A DNA stretch of 64,000 nucleotides from Alcanivorax sp. (GTDB lineage Bacteria > Pseudomonadota > Gammaproteobacteria > Pseudomonadales > Alcanivoracaceae). The translations under genes and the position numbers were made by a program. Shown here in pieces: positions 18,126 to 26,772 of the stretch. Under the pieces are notes generated by a model, which was not told where the DNA came from, ran no database searches, and saw nothing but the letters and a program-made list of their open reading frames with translations. Position 1 is the first letter of the stretch; each line of letters starts with the position of its first letter. The DNA lies in NCBI GenBank assembly GCA_022449455.1, contig JAKUPL010000010.1, forward strand, positions 104,934 through 168,933, read 5' to 3'.

Positions 18126-19217
18126 ATGGGTATTCAGTGCGGTATCGTGGGCCTGCCCAACGTGGGCAAATCCACCCTTTTCAACGCCTTGACCAAGGCC
18201 GGCATCGACGCTGAGAACTTCCCGTTCTGCACCATCGAGCCCAACACCGGCGTGGTGCCGGTGCCGGACCCGCGCCTCGACCAGCTGGCCGCCATCGCCA
18301 AGCCGGAAAAGGTGATCCCGGCGACCATGGAATTCGTGGACATCGCCGGCCTGGTGGCGGGCGCCTCCAAGGGCGAAGGGCTGGGCAACCAGTTCCTGGC
18401 CAACATCCGCGACACCGACGCCATCGCCCATGTGGTGCGCTGCTTCGACGATGAGAACGTGATCCACGTGGCCGGCAAGGTGTCGCCCCTGGACGACATC
18501 GCGGTCATCAACACCGAGCTGGCGCTGGCCGACCTGGACTCCGTGGAACGCGCCCTGCAGCGCGCCCAGAAGGCCGCCAAGGGCCAGAACAAGGACGCCC
18601 AGGCGATGATCCCGGTGCTGGAAAAACTGCTGCCGCTGCTCAGCGAAGGCGAACCGGCCCGCGCCGCGGACCTGAGCGCCGACGAACGCAAGACCATCCG
18701 CAGCCTCAATCTGCTCACCCTCAAGCCCACCATGTACATCGCCAACGTGGAAGAAGACGGCTTCGACAACAACCCGCTGCTGGACACCGTCCGCCAGCAG
18801 GCCGAGACGGAAAACGCCGTGGTGGTGCCGATCTGCGCCAAGATCGAATCCGAGATCGCCGAGCTGGACGATGAAGAGAAAACGGACTTCCTGGCCGACC
18901 TGGGCATGGAGGAACCGGGCCTCAACCGGGTGATCCGCGCCGGCTACGAACTGCTCGGCCTGCAGACCTACTTCACCGCCGGCAAGAAGGAAGTGCGCGC
19001 CTGGACCATCAAGGTCGGCGCCACCGCCCCCCAGGCCGCCGGGGTCATCCACACCGACTTCGAGAAGGGCTTTATCCGCGCCCAGACCATCGCCTTCGAC
19101 GACTTCGTCGCCGGCAACGGCGAACAGGGCGCCAAGGAAGCCGGCAAGATGCGCGCCGAGGGCAAGGACTACGTGGTCCACGACGGCGACGTGCTGAACT
19201 TCCTGTTTAACGTCTGA
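18126..19217 (+). CDS. ychF: Ribosome-binding ATPase YchF
   Basis: A 363-residue Obg-family P-loop protein (an ATPase in bacteria, stress-related). The G1 loop is G-L-P-N-V-G-K-S-T (residues 8-16). It has [19 protein letters not shown] and a C-terminal TGS domain ending F-L-F-N-V. The ribosome site is GGAGG. It is the last core gene before the integrase and appears intact to its normal C-terminus. Confidence 0.96.
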   Translation: MGIQCGIVGLPNVGKSTLFNALTKAGIDAENFPFCTIEPNTGVVPVPDPRLDQLAAIAKPEKVIPATMEFVDIAGLVAGASKGEGLGNQFLANIRDTDAIAHVVRCFDDENVIHVAGKVSPLDDIAVINTELALADLDSVERALQRAQKAAKGQNKDAQAMIPVLEKLLPLLSEGEPARAADLSADERKTIRSLNLLTLKPTMYIANVEEDGFDNNPLLDTVRQQAETENAVVVPICAKIESEIAELDDEEKTDFLADLGMEEPGLNRVIRAGYELLGLQTYFTAGKKEVRAWTIKVGATAPQAAGVIHTDFEKGFIRAQTIAFDDFVAGNGEQGAKEAGKMRAEGKDYVVHDGDVLNFLFNV

Positions 19218-19365
19218 TTAACGTTTGATCATTTCTCCTATACCTCAGTAGACGTTAGTAGCCACCCATAGACTAAGCATATAACGTAAAATCAACAGCT
19301 TACATTGAAAAAGCCTGGGTCTTCTGAGCCGCCGACGTCTACTGTTGGATTTTGCATTCCAGGAT

Positions 19366-19411
19366 TTTTGGGGGTACAGTTGGGGGTACTGCTCAAAAAT
19401 TTTGGGGGTAC
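19366..19411 (+). repeat. Three GGGGGTAC repeats before the integrase gene
   Basis: GGGGGTAC occurs at 19370-19377, 19382-19389 and 19404-19411, with two copies preceded by TTTT. They lie 25-70 bases before the integrase start. Short direct repeats in this place are likely integrase arm-binding sites or part of the element end; this is inferred from position. Confidence 0.6.
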
Positions 19412-19436
19412 CGCCTCCCCCATCCTGGAGGTGCCA

Positions 19437-20711
19437 ATGCCAAAGGATCTACTTACCGAACTCAAAGTCAGGGCGGCGAAGCCGGAATCACGCTCGTATA
19501 AGCTCAGTGATGGCGGCGGCCTGTTCCTCTTGGTCAAACCAAATGGCAGCAAGCTCTGGCGCTGGAAGTACCGCATTGATGGCAAGGAGAATCTTTACGC
19601 TATCGGCCCCTACCCTGATGTAGGCCTATCAGATGCCCGAACGGAGCGGGACTCGGCACGGCAGCTCGTCAAGCAAGGCATTCACCCATCGCACGACCGC
19701 CAAGAGATAAAGCGGCGCAATATCGAGACACTCGAAGAACGCAAGCGAGCCATGGAAAGCTCTTTTGCCAAAGTCTCGGCTGCTTATCTGGCTGAGGTGA
19801 AAGCGAGCTACAAGCCAGGCTCGTACCGCGCCAAGGAAAGCCGTATCCGGAAATACCTCGCACCGAAGCTGGCCGAGATTCCAATCAGTGAGATCGGAGT
19901 CAAAGAGATACGTCCCGTCCTGGAGGCCTGCAAAGCCCACGGTGCCTGGGCCGGGATTCATGTGAAGGGCGACCTGAACGCAATTTTTGAGTATGCAATC
20001 GTACGGGGCTTGGCCGACGCCAACCCGATACCAACGCTGCGCGGACTGCTCAAGATACCTCCCAGCCAAAGCAAGGCCGTCTTGACCGCCGAGCAGACCC
20101 GCGCCTTCTATCGAGAGCTTCGGGCTTACCGTGGCTACCCAGAAACTGCCCTGTGTCTGCGACTCATTGCACTAACTGCCTGCCGACCCGGCGAAGCAGC
20201 CGATGCAGAGTGGAACGAGTTTGATTTTGAGGAACAAGTATGGCGCCGACCGGGGGAGAAGATGAAAGCCGGACGCGACCACGTCTGCCCTCTTTCTGAT
20301 CAGGCAATCCAGGTGATCGAAGACCTTCGGCCAATTACCGAAGGTGGGCGCTATCTGTTTCCTCACCGTAGCGGCAAGGGGTTCACGACGCCCAACAGAT
20401 TGTCGTATGCCATGCGTGACATGAATCTGGGGCCGAGAACAACACCCCACTGTTGGCGAACCACTTTTTCCACTTGGGCCAACGAGCAGGGTTTCCGTCC
20501 CGATGCCATTGAGCGCCAGCTAGCCCACGTCGAAAGCAACAAGGTGCGCGCAACTTACAATAAGGCAATCCTGCTCTCCCAGCGCCGTGAAATGATGCAG
20601 GCATGGGCTGATTATCTTTCGGCAGCAGAAGAGGCGGCTGTAAATACATCTGAGTCAGCTTCCAAGCCGACATCCAAGAAGATTGGTGCTCGTGCTCGCA
20701 GAGCGGGCTAA
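19437..20711 (+). CDS. int: P4-type tyrosine integrase
   Basis: A 424-residue site-specific recombinase. The N-terminal DUF4102-like arm-binding domain shows Y-K-L-S-D-G-G-G-L-F-L-L-V-K-P-N-G and W-R-W-K-Y-R. The catalytic domain has the first Arg in T-A-C-R-P-G-E-A, the H-x-x-R box as H-C-W-R-T-T-F, and the nucleophile Tyr in R-A-T-Y-N-K-A. The ATG at 19437 has GGAGGTG just upstream and gives the usual P4-type N-terminus. The frame is open back to 19305, but that extension covers the GGGGGTAC repeats. The gene looks intact. Confidence 0.93.
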   Translation: MPKDLLTELKVRAAKPESRSYKLSDGGGLFLLVKPNGSKLWRWKYRIDGKENLYAIGPYPDVGLSDARTERDSARQLVKQGIHPSHDRQEIKRRNIETLEERKRAMESSFAKVSAAYLAEVKASYKPGSYRAKESRIRKYLAPKLAEIPISEIGVKEIRPVLEACKAHGAWAGIHVKGDLNAIFEYAIVRGLADANPIPTLRGLLKIPPSQSKAVLTAEQTRAFYRELRAYRGYPETALCLRLIALTACRPGEAADAEWNEFDFEEQVWRRPGEKMKAGRDHVCPLSDQAIQVIEDLRPITEGGRYLFPHRSGKGFTTPNRLSYAMRDMNLGPRTTPHCWRTTFSTWANEQGFRPDAIERQLAHVESNKVRATYNKAILLSQRREMMQAWADYLSAAEEAAVNTSESASKPTSKKIGARARRAG

Positions 20712-20714
20712 GCT

Positions 20715-22511
20715 TTATGTAGCACCACTGTTGGACTGAGCTTCGCCAACCGAAAGCGTCAAATACGGATTATTTAGAATTGGTTCGTTGAACAACACCG
20801 AGCCATCTGCCAACAAGTAGCCATGCAACCGCCGCGACTTGCGTGGCCCGGTGACTTCGCAAGTCCAGATGTTCAGCCCATTGTCTTGCTTGCGGTGCAG
20901 TCCCAACTTTTCGAACTTCTTCTGAGCCCACTGCCAGTCTGAGAGCTTCTCTGTCTTGGCAAGCTTCGCTATCTGGGGATGCTCCTGGGCATAACGCTGG
21001 AACACCCCCGGGCTGACGAGATACACGGTACCGTCTACGGTGTGCACCAGCGCCTTGGCGTCGTTGATGATGAGTTTTCGAGCCTGGATGTGCTGACGTA
21101 GCCATTCCATGAAGTGTTCGCCGGAAGGTGAGGCATTTCTCCGCTCTGGCTCCTCATCCGGCACTGGAGCGACGAACTCTTCTTTTGGAGGTTGCGGCGG
21201 GTCGGCTGTTGTAGGTGCCGAGGAGTCATCCAGTAGGTCGAGCAGAGCGTTTACGCCATCGTCTGCCATAACTGATTCTGCCGACCCAGACTGATCCAGA
21301 TCGGCGTCAGGTACATGATGGCCGGCATTCCCTTCGCTGGGTGCAGGCGTATCCTCTTCCCCTTGATCGACCTCAATGTTCCCCGTGAATGCAGGTGGTC
21401 GGTCGGCTGCTTCCCAGATTGCAGCCGGAGACAGCTTCAGAAAGGTGAAGCTGTGTGACCAGCCCCCATCGCTGGTCACGGTCGCCTTCCAGATCGCTTT
21501 GCCGTCTGGAGTGGGCTGTGCGATGCCGTGGTCCTGCAGGATATTGAACAGCGCCGTATTGTTGGAGGGTATGCCTTCAATGCCCTGGGACAGCAGATAG
21601 GCGCGGAGCTTGTCGGAAACGGTCTTACTCACCAGCCACAATGCATCCTGGGTCAGCCAGCCATCGGAAGCCTGGGGCTGGTTAAGTTTGAACTCTTCCC
21701 TGAGCAGATAGCGCAGGCCATCCAGCAGTTTCCGCTGCAGGGTATATTTGGGCGCGGCGATCGCCTTGCCGGGATCGCCACCGAGCTCCTGGGCAACCGA
21801 AGCCTGGTCGGCCTGTATCACCAGCTCGCCTAGGGTGCCGGCATGTTCATATTGCCCCGCCAGGACATACAGCAAGGCAGCCCACAGATCGGGATACTGG
21901 CTGAGCCAGTCAAGGATTTCACGATCGAGCAGCCGGGTGTACAGGAGTCCAGTAGCGGCACTGTGCAGGCGGTACTCCCTGTCCTTGCGATAACGAAACC
22001 GGTATGGCCGCTGCAATGGACCGTGCCATGGGTGCCAGATGGAGCCGTCGGCATATTCCACATGCAGGTCGACGGCGATTTTGCCAATGTCGTGCAGCAG
22101 CGCCGCATAGGCGGTGGCCGCGGTCCAGGCCTCCGCCTGGGCGGCCTGGGTCTCCGGAGTTGTACCGGCAGGCAACAGGTGGGACTGCCTCAGTTTGAGT
22201 GCATAGGCGACGATTTCCAGGCTGTGGTCGAGCATTCCGCCAGGATAGGCGTGGTGATGCCCCTCGGAGGCTGGGAACTGTTGGACCAGTTCAGCGTAGC
22301 GTTCCAGGGGTGCCAGATACAGAGTGTTGAATTGACGACGAGATAATGACGTCCGCTGCCAGATGTGTTCCAGCAGTTTCCGCCGGCGAGGCGTTGCCAG
22401 CAGAGACGCGGCCGACTCAGGTCGCGTCAGCCCTTTGGGCATCTCCGAGACGGGGGCTTGTGGTGCGCCGGCGGTCAGGCGGACGCTTTTACGTTGGAAC
22501 AGGGAAAACAT
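20715..22511 (-). CDS. traI: MobH-type relaxase (TraI_2 domain)
   Basis: About 598 residues. The N-terminal TraI_2 region contains an HD-like metal site: H-H-A-Y-P-G-G-M-L-D-H-S and, near residue 141, L-L-H-D-I-G-K-I. A charged linker and a C-terminal DUF1528 domain (last about 120 residues, with L-V-S-P-G-V-F and H-G-Y-L-L) follow. MobH relaxases nick oriT and lead the transferred strand. The ATG at 22511 (M-F-S-L-F-Q) is chosen as the family-like start; the frame is open to 23120. It is convergent with the integrase, 3 bases apart. Confidence 0.88.
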   Translation of the reverse strand: MFSLFQRKSVRLTAGAPQAPVSEMPKGLTRPESAASLLATPRRRKLLEHIWQRTSLSRRQFNTLYLAPLERYAELVQQFPASEGHHHAYPGGMLDHSLEIVAYALKLRQSHLLPAGTTPETQAAQAEAWTAATAYAALLHDIGKIAVDLHVEYADGSIWHPWHGPLQRPYRFRYRKDREYRLHSAATGLLYTRLLDREILDWLSQYPDLWAALLYVLAGQYEHAGTLGELVIQADQASVAQELGGDPGKAIAAPKYTLQRKLLDGLRYLLREEFKLNQPQASDGWLTQDALWLVSKTVSDKLRAYLLSQGIEGIPSNNTALFNILQDHGIAQPTPDGKAIWKATVTSDGGWSHSFTFLKLSPAAIWEAADRPPAFTGNIEVDQGEEDTPAPSEGNAGHHVPDADLDQSGSAESVMADDGVNALLDLLDDSSAPTTADPPQPPKEEFVAPVPDEEPERRNASPSGEHFMEWLRQHIQARKLIINDAKALVHTVDGTVYLVSPGVFQRYAQEHPQIAKLAKTEKLSDWQWAQKKFEKLGLHRKQDNGLNIWTCEVTGPRKSRRLHGYLLADGSVLFNEPILNNPYLTLSVGEAQSNSGAT

Positions 22512-22785
22512 CTGAAACCCCGAACAGTGTGACCGGGCTGGGGCCTTTTGGCCTTTTCGGGTAGAGCCTTTCCCCTTCCTACCATTCCCTTGCCCCTTCC
22601 CAGCCCTTTGGCCCTTGATTAGCCCTCGGGTATAAGTTAGCCCATGGTATCCAGCCACAATAAATAGGATTCGTGCGGTTCCGTATTGTTTGCGGAAGGC
22701 AGGCTGTACCTTGTCTACCCTCGGTGCTTTCAGCAACAGCAGGAGGGGGCCATGCGACCGCAAAATACACCGAGGGAAGCCAGGA
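22512..22785. other. Non-coding region upstream of the relaxase with a purine/pyrimidine-biased tract
   Basis: No gene is visible here. Between about 22545 and 22640 the plus strand is strongly pyrimidine-rich, with repeated CCTTTCC, CCCTTGCCCC and CCCTTTGGCCC blocks, so the relaxase strand carries A/G-rich runs. The place just upstream of a mobilisation gene makes it a candidate for regulatory DNA or the transfer origin, but no nick site was recognised. Confidence 0.4.
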
Positions 22786-22818
22786 TTGACAAGGTAAGGA
22801 ATAATCCTTACTCTATAG
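22786..22818 (+). promoter_or_regulatory. prlF-yhaV promoter with palindromic operator
   Basis: A perfect -35 (TTGACA, 22786-22791) is followed after 17 bases by a -10-like TACTCT (22809-22814). The spacer and -10 are covered by the palindrome GTAAGGA-ATAA-TCCTTAC (22794-22811), which is well placed for repression by the antitoxin or toxin-antitoxin complex. Confidence 0.65.
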
Positions 22819-22847
22819 GCATGAGTATCACCGACAGGAGCCTGACC

Positions 22848-23165
22848 ATGCCTGGTATCCATGAACAAGCTACCCTGACTTCCAAAGGGCAGATCACCTT
22901 GCCCAAGGCAATTCGACAGGCCCTGGGTGTGACCACCGGGGGCAAGGTGTCCTTTGAGCTGCGCGGCGGCGAAGTGATCGTCACCCGTGCCGACGCCGAA
23001 CATGAAGACCCGGCCATCGGTGCCTTCCTGGGATTGCTGGAACAGGACATCCGCCAGGGCAAGCACGTTGGCAACCTGCCGGACGATCTCGCCCAGGCCA
23101 TGCTGGCGAATCTGGAGCACCCGGTGGATCTCAATGAGGATATCGAAGGCGAAGTAGCCCTTTGA
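22848..23165 (+). CDS. prlF: PrlF-family antitoxin (AbrB fold)
   Basis: A 105-residue swapped-hairpin AbrB-type protein with the N-terminal A-T-L-T-S-K-G-Q-I-T-L-P-K-A-I-R-Q-A-L motif and an acidic C-terminus. In E. coli PrlF (SohA) neutralises the RNase YhaV and represses the operon. The ATG at 22848 is preferred because AGGAG lies 8-10 bases before it; an ATG at 22821 is in frame. Its stop overlaps the toxin start. Confidence 0.88.
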   Translation: MPGIHEQATLTSKGQITLPKAIRQALGVTTGGKVSFELRGGEVIVTRADAEHEDPAIGAFLGLLEQDIRQGKHVGNLPDDLAQAMLANLEHPVDLNEDIEGEVAL

Positions 23166-23629
23166 TGCAGCGCCATGGATGGATACTGCTGTTCCACGAC
23201 TGCATCGTGGAGCAATTGCAGAAGCTGCACGCCGCCGCCGAGCGGGCTCAGCGGAGTGACCCGAAAGGCTACGAGAGTAACGCTAACGTCAAATTGTTCA
23301 GGGCGTTGACGCAGTTGATCCTGGAGATCGTGCCCAGAGATCCAGGGCGAGATGAATACCGGCAGGGCAACACGCTAGGGCTAAAGCACCGGCACTGGCG
23401 GCGAGCCAAGATCGGAAGGCGCTTCCGGCTGTTCTTCCGCTACGACTCCAGGTCGAAGACCATCGTGTTTGCCTGGGTCAATGATGAACAGACGTTACGG
23501 TCGTCGGGCAGCAAGTCTGACCCCTACGCGGTGTTCGAGAAGATGCTCCAGCGTGGCAACCCACCGGATGACTGGGAAAGTCTCGTGGCAGCAAGCCGAT
23601 CCGACTGGTCGACGAAGGAGAAGCGATAG
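23165..23629 (+). CDS. yhaV: YhaV-family toxin
   Basis: A 154-residue RelE-superfamily ribonuclease-like toxin. It carries the YhaV features H-G-W-x-L-L-F-H-D near the start, a central basic K-H-R-H-W-R-R-A-K-I-G-R-R-F-R-L-F-F-R-Y segment, and the W-V-N-D-E x T-L-R motif. Its ATG overlaps the prlF stop. In the element the pair probably stabilises maintenance. Confidence 0.9.
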   Translation: MQRHGWILLFHDCIVEQLQKLHAAAERAQRSDPKGYESNANVKLFRALTQLILEIVPRDPGRDEYRQGNTLGLKHRHWRRAKIGRRFRLFFRYDSRSKTIVFAWVNDEQTLRSSGSKSDPYAVFEKMLQRGNPPDDWESLVAASRSDWSTKEKR

Positions 23630-23649
23630 CCCTCCAAGAGGTTAAAGCG

Positions 23650-24009
23650 ATGAAAGCAACACCGACGATTACGAAAACCGAGCGCGCCGGTCGATGGCTG
23701 GGGCGCATGTGGCGTGGTGTTGCTCGTCGCGAGACGCGAGCTATTCATTGGCTGGCTGCGAAAGGACTGCCTGCTGGTGTGGGACGTCTGTTGCTATGGG
23801 GCCTCAAGTTCGGAGTGCTCGGTGCCTTGCTGATCACGGGGTTCTGGATTGTCGGGTTCCTACTTGTAGGCACCTTGGTCGTTTGGGCTGCGCTTAACTC
23901 GAATGATGCCAGTGAAGCAGAGCCAGAGTGGCGTGAAGGTCACTCTGGCTTTGGCCTGTACGACAAGAACGAGTGGCGTCATGACATGGGCGACCCTGAC
24001 GATCCTTGA
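23650..24009 (+). CDS. DUF3742-family ICE membrane protein
   Basis: A 119-residue protein with a basic N-terminal part rich in Arg and Trp, and two close membrane helices (about 50-85). The tail ends in the acidic, aromatic G-F-G-L-Y-D-K-N-E-W-R-H-D-M-G, which resembles DUF3742 proteins of ICEs. Such genes normally lie next to traG. Here the defence operon separates the two. Its molecular role is unknown. Confidence 0.75.
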   Translation: MKATPTITKTERAGRWLGRMWRGVARRETRAIHWLAAKGLPAGVGRLLLWGLKFGVLGALLITGFWIVGFLLVGTLVVWAALNSNDASEAEPEWREGHSGFGLYDKNEWRHDMGDPDDP

Positions 24010-24043
24010 GCCAGCTCATCCGGCTCATGAATTGAAGACCACC

Positions 24044-24775
24044 TTATGTGGTGGCACTCAAATGTACGAACTGGTTGCCAGCGCCTTCTGCTCTCACACT
24101 CAGGCCTGCCCCCCTGGAGACAAGGTAGCTTAATGGCTGGTCGAGCATGAATGGATAAAGCACTGCCAATGATGACAAGCCAGACACCGGCAGTGCCTTC
24201 CCCGTGTACATCAATGCCGCCTCGATGAGCCAAGTTACAGCCTGCTCATCTCTGACTACGATCGGCTGTTTTCGTACCAATCGCTTGCCTTTCTCAACAC
24301 GCTCGATTGCTCCCCAGCTTGCTTGCGACTGCAAGACCATGTTTGTCATTCGATAGGTGCCTTCGCGCTCGCCGTAACTCTCACTCATACGACGATGAAT
24401 TTCCGCCGAAGCGCAGTCACCCTGCAGAGAGGAAAGTCGCCCAACCAGCTCGCTTACCCTGCCAAAAAACGGGTAGGTTGCTATGGCCATCCCCCAAGTC
24501 AGTGCCGCGATGGGAGTATTGGGATCAGCTTTATGGATGGCAACTCCTCGATCAGCGAAGGCCTTCAGTTCTGGGCGTGGTTCCAGCCAAAGCCGGTTGA
24601 GTACTGTACGAGTCTTCTTGCGGGCGGCAACGCCAAGCTCCGCCTGATCCAGCAAAGTGTTCAAACCATCCAGGGTATTCGACTCGGCACGGACTTCAAG
24701 CGCTGCCGTCGCCCATTCGAGCGGTACGAAGCGATCAAAGCCGATTTTAGGTGCCGAGGGTTTCATGGTGTTCAA
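24044..24775 (-). CDS. brxA: BrxA-like protein, last gene of the BREX operon
   Basis: A 243-residue helical protein without signal or membrane segments. It occupies the BrxA position at the end of a type III BREX operon, overlapping pglZ by 4 bases. Features that fit BrxA (DUF1819 in type I) are the A-R-K-K-T-R-T-V-L-N-R-L-W segment and Y-G-E-R-E-G-T-Y-R-M-T-N-M-V-L-Q-S-Q-A-S-W-G-A-I, which look like DNA-contacting winged-helix parts. The assignment rests mainly on gene position. Confidence 0.55.
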   Translation of the reverse strand: MNTMKPSAPKIGFDRFVPLEWATAALEVRAESNTLDGLNTLLDQAELGVAARKKTRTVLNRLWLEPRPELKAFADRGVAIHKADPNTPIAALTWGMAIATYPFFGRVSELVGRLSSLQGDCASAEIHRRMSESYGEREGTYRMTNMVLQSQASWGAIERVEKGKRLVRKQPIVVRDEQAVTWLIEAALMYTGKALPVSGLSSLAVLYPFMLDQPLSYLVSRGAGLSVRAEGAGNQFVHLSATT

Positions 24776-26772
24776 TCTACGTAGCTCACTTTTACAAACG
24801 GCACGATCAGCTCCTCAACGGATGGCCCGCCGTGCACTACTATTTGATCATCTTTCGGTACGAAGGCTCCGCGGCCTCCAGCAAAAAGCGGCATAAAGTC
24901 CGTTGGCAAACCGCCGACATCCAACTTAAAAGCATCCGGATTCGCGGCCAAGGCTTCGGCGAGAAGCGCTTCGCTACGATAAGCACGTACGCGCTCACCC
25001 CTAAGTTCAGGAGCAAGGCCCTGGTTCGGTCGACCTATGCCAACCGCTTCTACATTGCCGTGATCCGCTGTCAGGTAAATACTGAAACCATTGTCCAGCA
25101 GAATCTGGAACAGTCTTTCAATAAACCCCGATTCGCACCATTTCGTTATTTGCGCGGCCACACCGGATTTGCCAAGCACCGCACCGTGGATCATTTCGTC
25201 TACGGTATCGACAACAATACCAGCCACCTTGACAGCAGGATTAGACAACTCAGCTTCCAGATCAGGCAAATCATCATTTCGTTTGATGGCTTTGCGATAG
25301 AAAACCTCCCTGGAAGTCAGTCCATGGTCTCGCCAAAAGCGATCCCATAGTCCCGGTTCTTTGGATGTCGTTTCAATACTGTCGGCAAACTCACGAGGAC
25401 GTAGACCAGAAAAAAGGGCTTGTCTGGAGACGGATGTCAAAGTTGGCAGCCAGGCAAAACAGGCTTGCTCATCGAACATCAGTCGAGGTTGAGCCTTGGT
25501 GACGCTCTCCCGGACCTGAATCCACTGATCGATGGCCAATCCATCGAACAGAAGGAGCGCAATTTTCTGTTCACCATGTTCTCGTCGTATCGACAGAAAA
25601 CGGGGAACATGATGCAACATGATCGGTCCTTTCACGACCGGCAAGGAAGGCAAATCCGAATAGTGCTTGACCAACCATCCCTGTAGCTGAGTATCAGCCT
25701 GACACTGCAAGTCCAGAAGATCATTTCTCAGACCTGCCGCACGGCTGGAATCCAAGCCGTTGAAGCGCGAAATGATCTCGCCGAGACGGCGGGCAAAATG
25801 TGCCCAGTCACGATGGCTCGAATCAATGCCAGGAATCTCATCCTGCAGGGTCTTGATACCGTCCAGAACCAGAGTGCGCATGGCAAGCGGGTTCTGGACT
25901 ACCCCCACTTTGGCCCATTTAGGCAATGCGTCCGATATGCCCGATACTTCCAGCGGGTGCAATGTGCCATCCAGGAACATGGAATCAACAATCAGCCAGA
26001 CATCATGGTGATCAAATGGAATTTCCAGCTTAACGTTTAATTCCGGCGGTGATGGCTCCCCGACTCGGTTACCAGTAAGCCCATGTTTTTCCAAGTAGCG
26101 ATACCAGGCATCCTGAACTACTCGCAGGGTTTGGCTTCTATTCGAGAAGAGTTCGGCGATAGGAGCGTCTCTGAATGCACTCTGGCTACCCAATACCTGC
26201 TCTACATACTGAGCAAGCACCGTGGGTAGTGTCGACTCGCGATAATGCAAACGCAGCAGTTCTCGCCAGAAGTGTTCAGGCTGCTTTATCAGATGGGGGC
26301 TTAGCTCAAAGATATGTGTGAGCACAAACTCCTTGGTGGCCGCTTCTCCCAGGACTTGTAATGCATGCTGAGCCTGCGCTTCGAACAAGGAAGGCAACAT
26401 CTCGTTGTCCAGTTGCCGTACTACCGAATAGCTGAGCTTTGGCAGTAGTTCCGCCAGGCTCAGGCTTAAGCGGCGCCCATGACGTAAGTAGTCCCAGGGC
26501 AGCTCGCCGGCCTGATGTCCTCGCAGATGCAAAATGAGTGCATCAGACGGTGGTGCCTCTCCCTGATCCCAGGCTGTACGGTAGCGCTCTTCGTATTCGG
26601 CGCGAAACGCTATGCTGTCCTCGAACAGCAGCGTTTCAAAGCCACGTTCGCGCAAGCCCGCCAGGACATGCTCATCAAGCAAGACGCCATCCGGATCAGA
26701 GACAATCCACAGTCGAGATAAATCAGACGGGAACTCTCCAAGAATACAGTTTACCCAGGAAGAATTTGTCAC
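24772..26772 (-). CDS. pglZ: BREX type III PglZ alkaline-phosphatase-superfamily protein
   Basis: A 666-residue PglZ-domain protein. The phosphatase-fold metal motifs are seen in K-I-A-L-L-L-F-D-G-L-A-I-D-Q-W (about 395-410, with the likely nucleophile region) and L-T-A-D-H-G-N-V-E-A-V-G near residue 580. Short length and order fit the BREX-3 form. PglZ is the family marker of BREX and is required for its host methylation and phage restriction, although its exact substrate is not settled. It is coupled by 4-base overlaps to both neighbours. Confidence 0.85.
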   Translation of the reverse strand: MTNSSWVNCILGEFPSDLSRLWIVSDPDGVLLDEHVLAGLRERGFETLLFEDSIAFRAEYEERYRTAWDQGEAPPSDALILHLRGHQAGELPWDYLRHGRRLSLSLAELLPKLSYSVVRQLDNEMLPSLFEAQAQHALQVLGEAATKEFVLTHIFELSPHLIKQPEHFWRELLRLHYRESTLPTVLAQYVEQVLGSQSAFRDAPIAELFSNRSQTLRVVQDAWYRYLEKHGLTGNRVGEPSPPELNVKLEIPFDHHDVWLIVDSMFLDGTLHPLEVSGISDALPKWAKVGVVQNPLAMRTLVLDGIKTLQDEIPGIDSSHRDWAHFARRLGEIISRFNGLDSSRAAGLRNDLLDLQCQADTQLQGWLVKHYSDLPSLPVVKGPIMLHHVPRFLSIRREHGEQKIALLLFDGLAIDQWIQVRESVTKAQPRLMFDEQACFAWLPTLTSVSRQALFSGLRPREFADSIETTSKEPGLWDRFWRDHGLTSREVFYRKAIKRNDDLPDLEAELSNPAVKVAGIVVDTVDEMIHGAVLGKSGVAAQITKWCESGFIERLFQILLDNGFSIYLTADHGNVEAVGIGRPNQGLAPELRGERVRAYRSEALLAEALAANPDAFKLDVGGLPTDFMPLFAGGRGAFVPKDDQIVVHGGPSVEELIVPFVKVSYVD

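Noticed and set aside
19305..19436. Upstream extension of the integrase
   Set aside because: The frame is open to 19305, but only the ATG at 19437 has a strong ribosome site and matches known P4-type N-termini; the extension covers the repeats.
24044..24775. BrxB instead of BrxA as identity of the last gene
   Set aside because: Size and place next to pglZ in type III order favour BrxA; the sequence has no clear diagnostic motif, so confidence is kept moderate.
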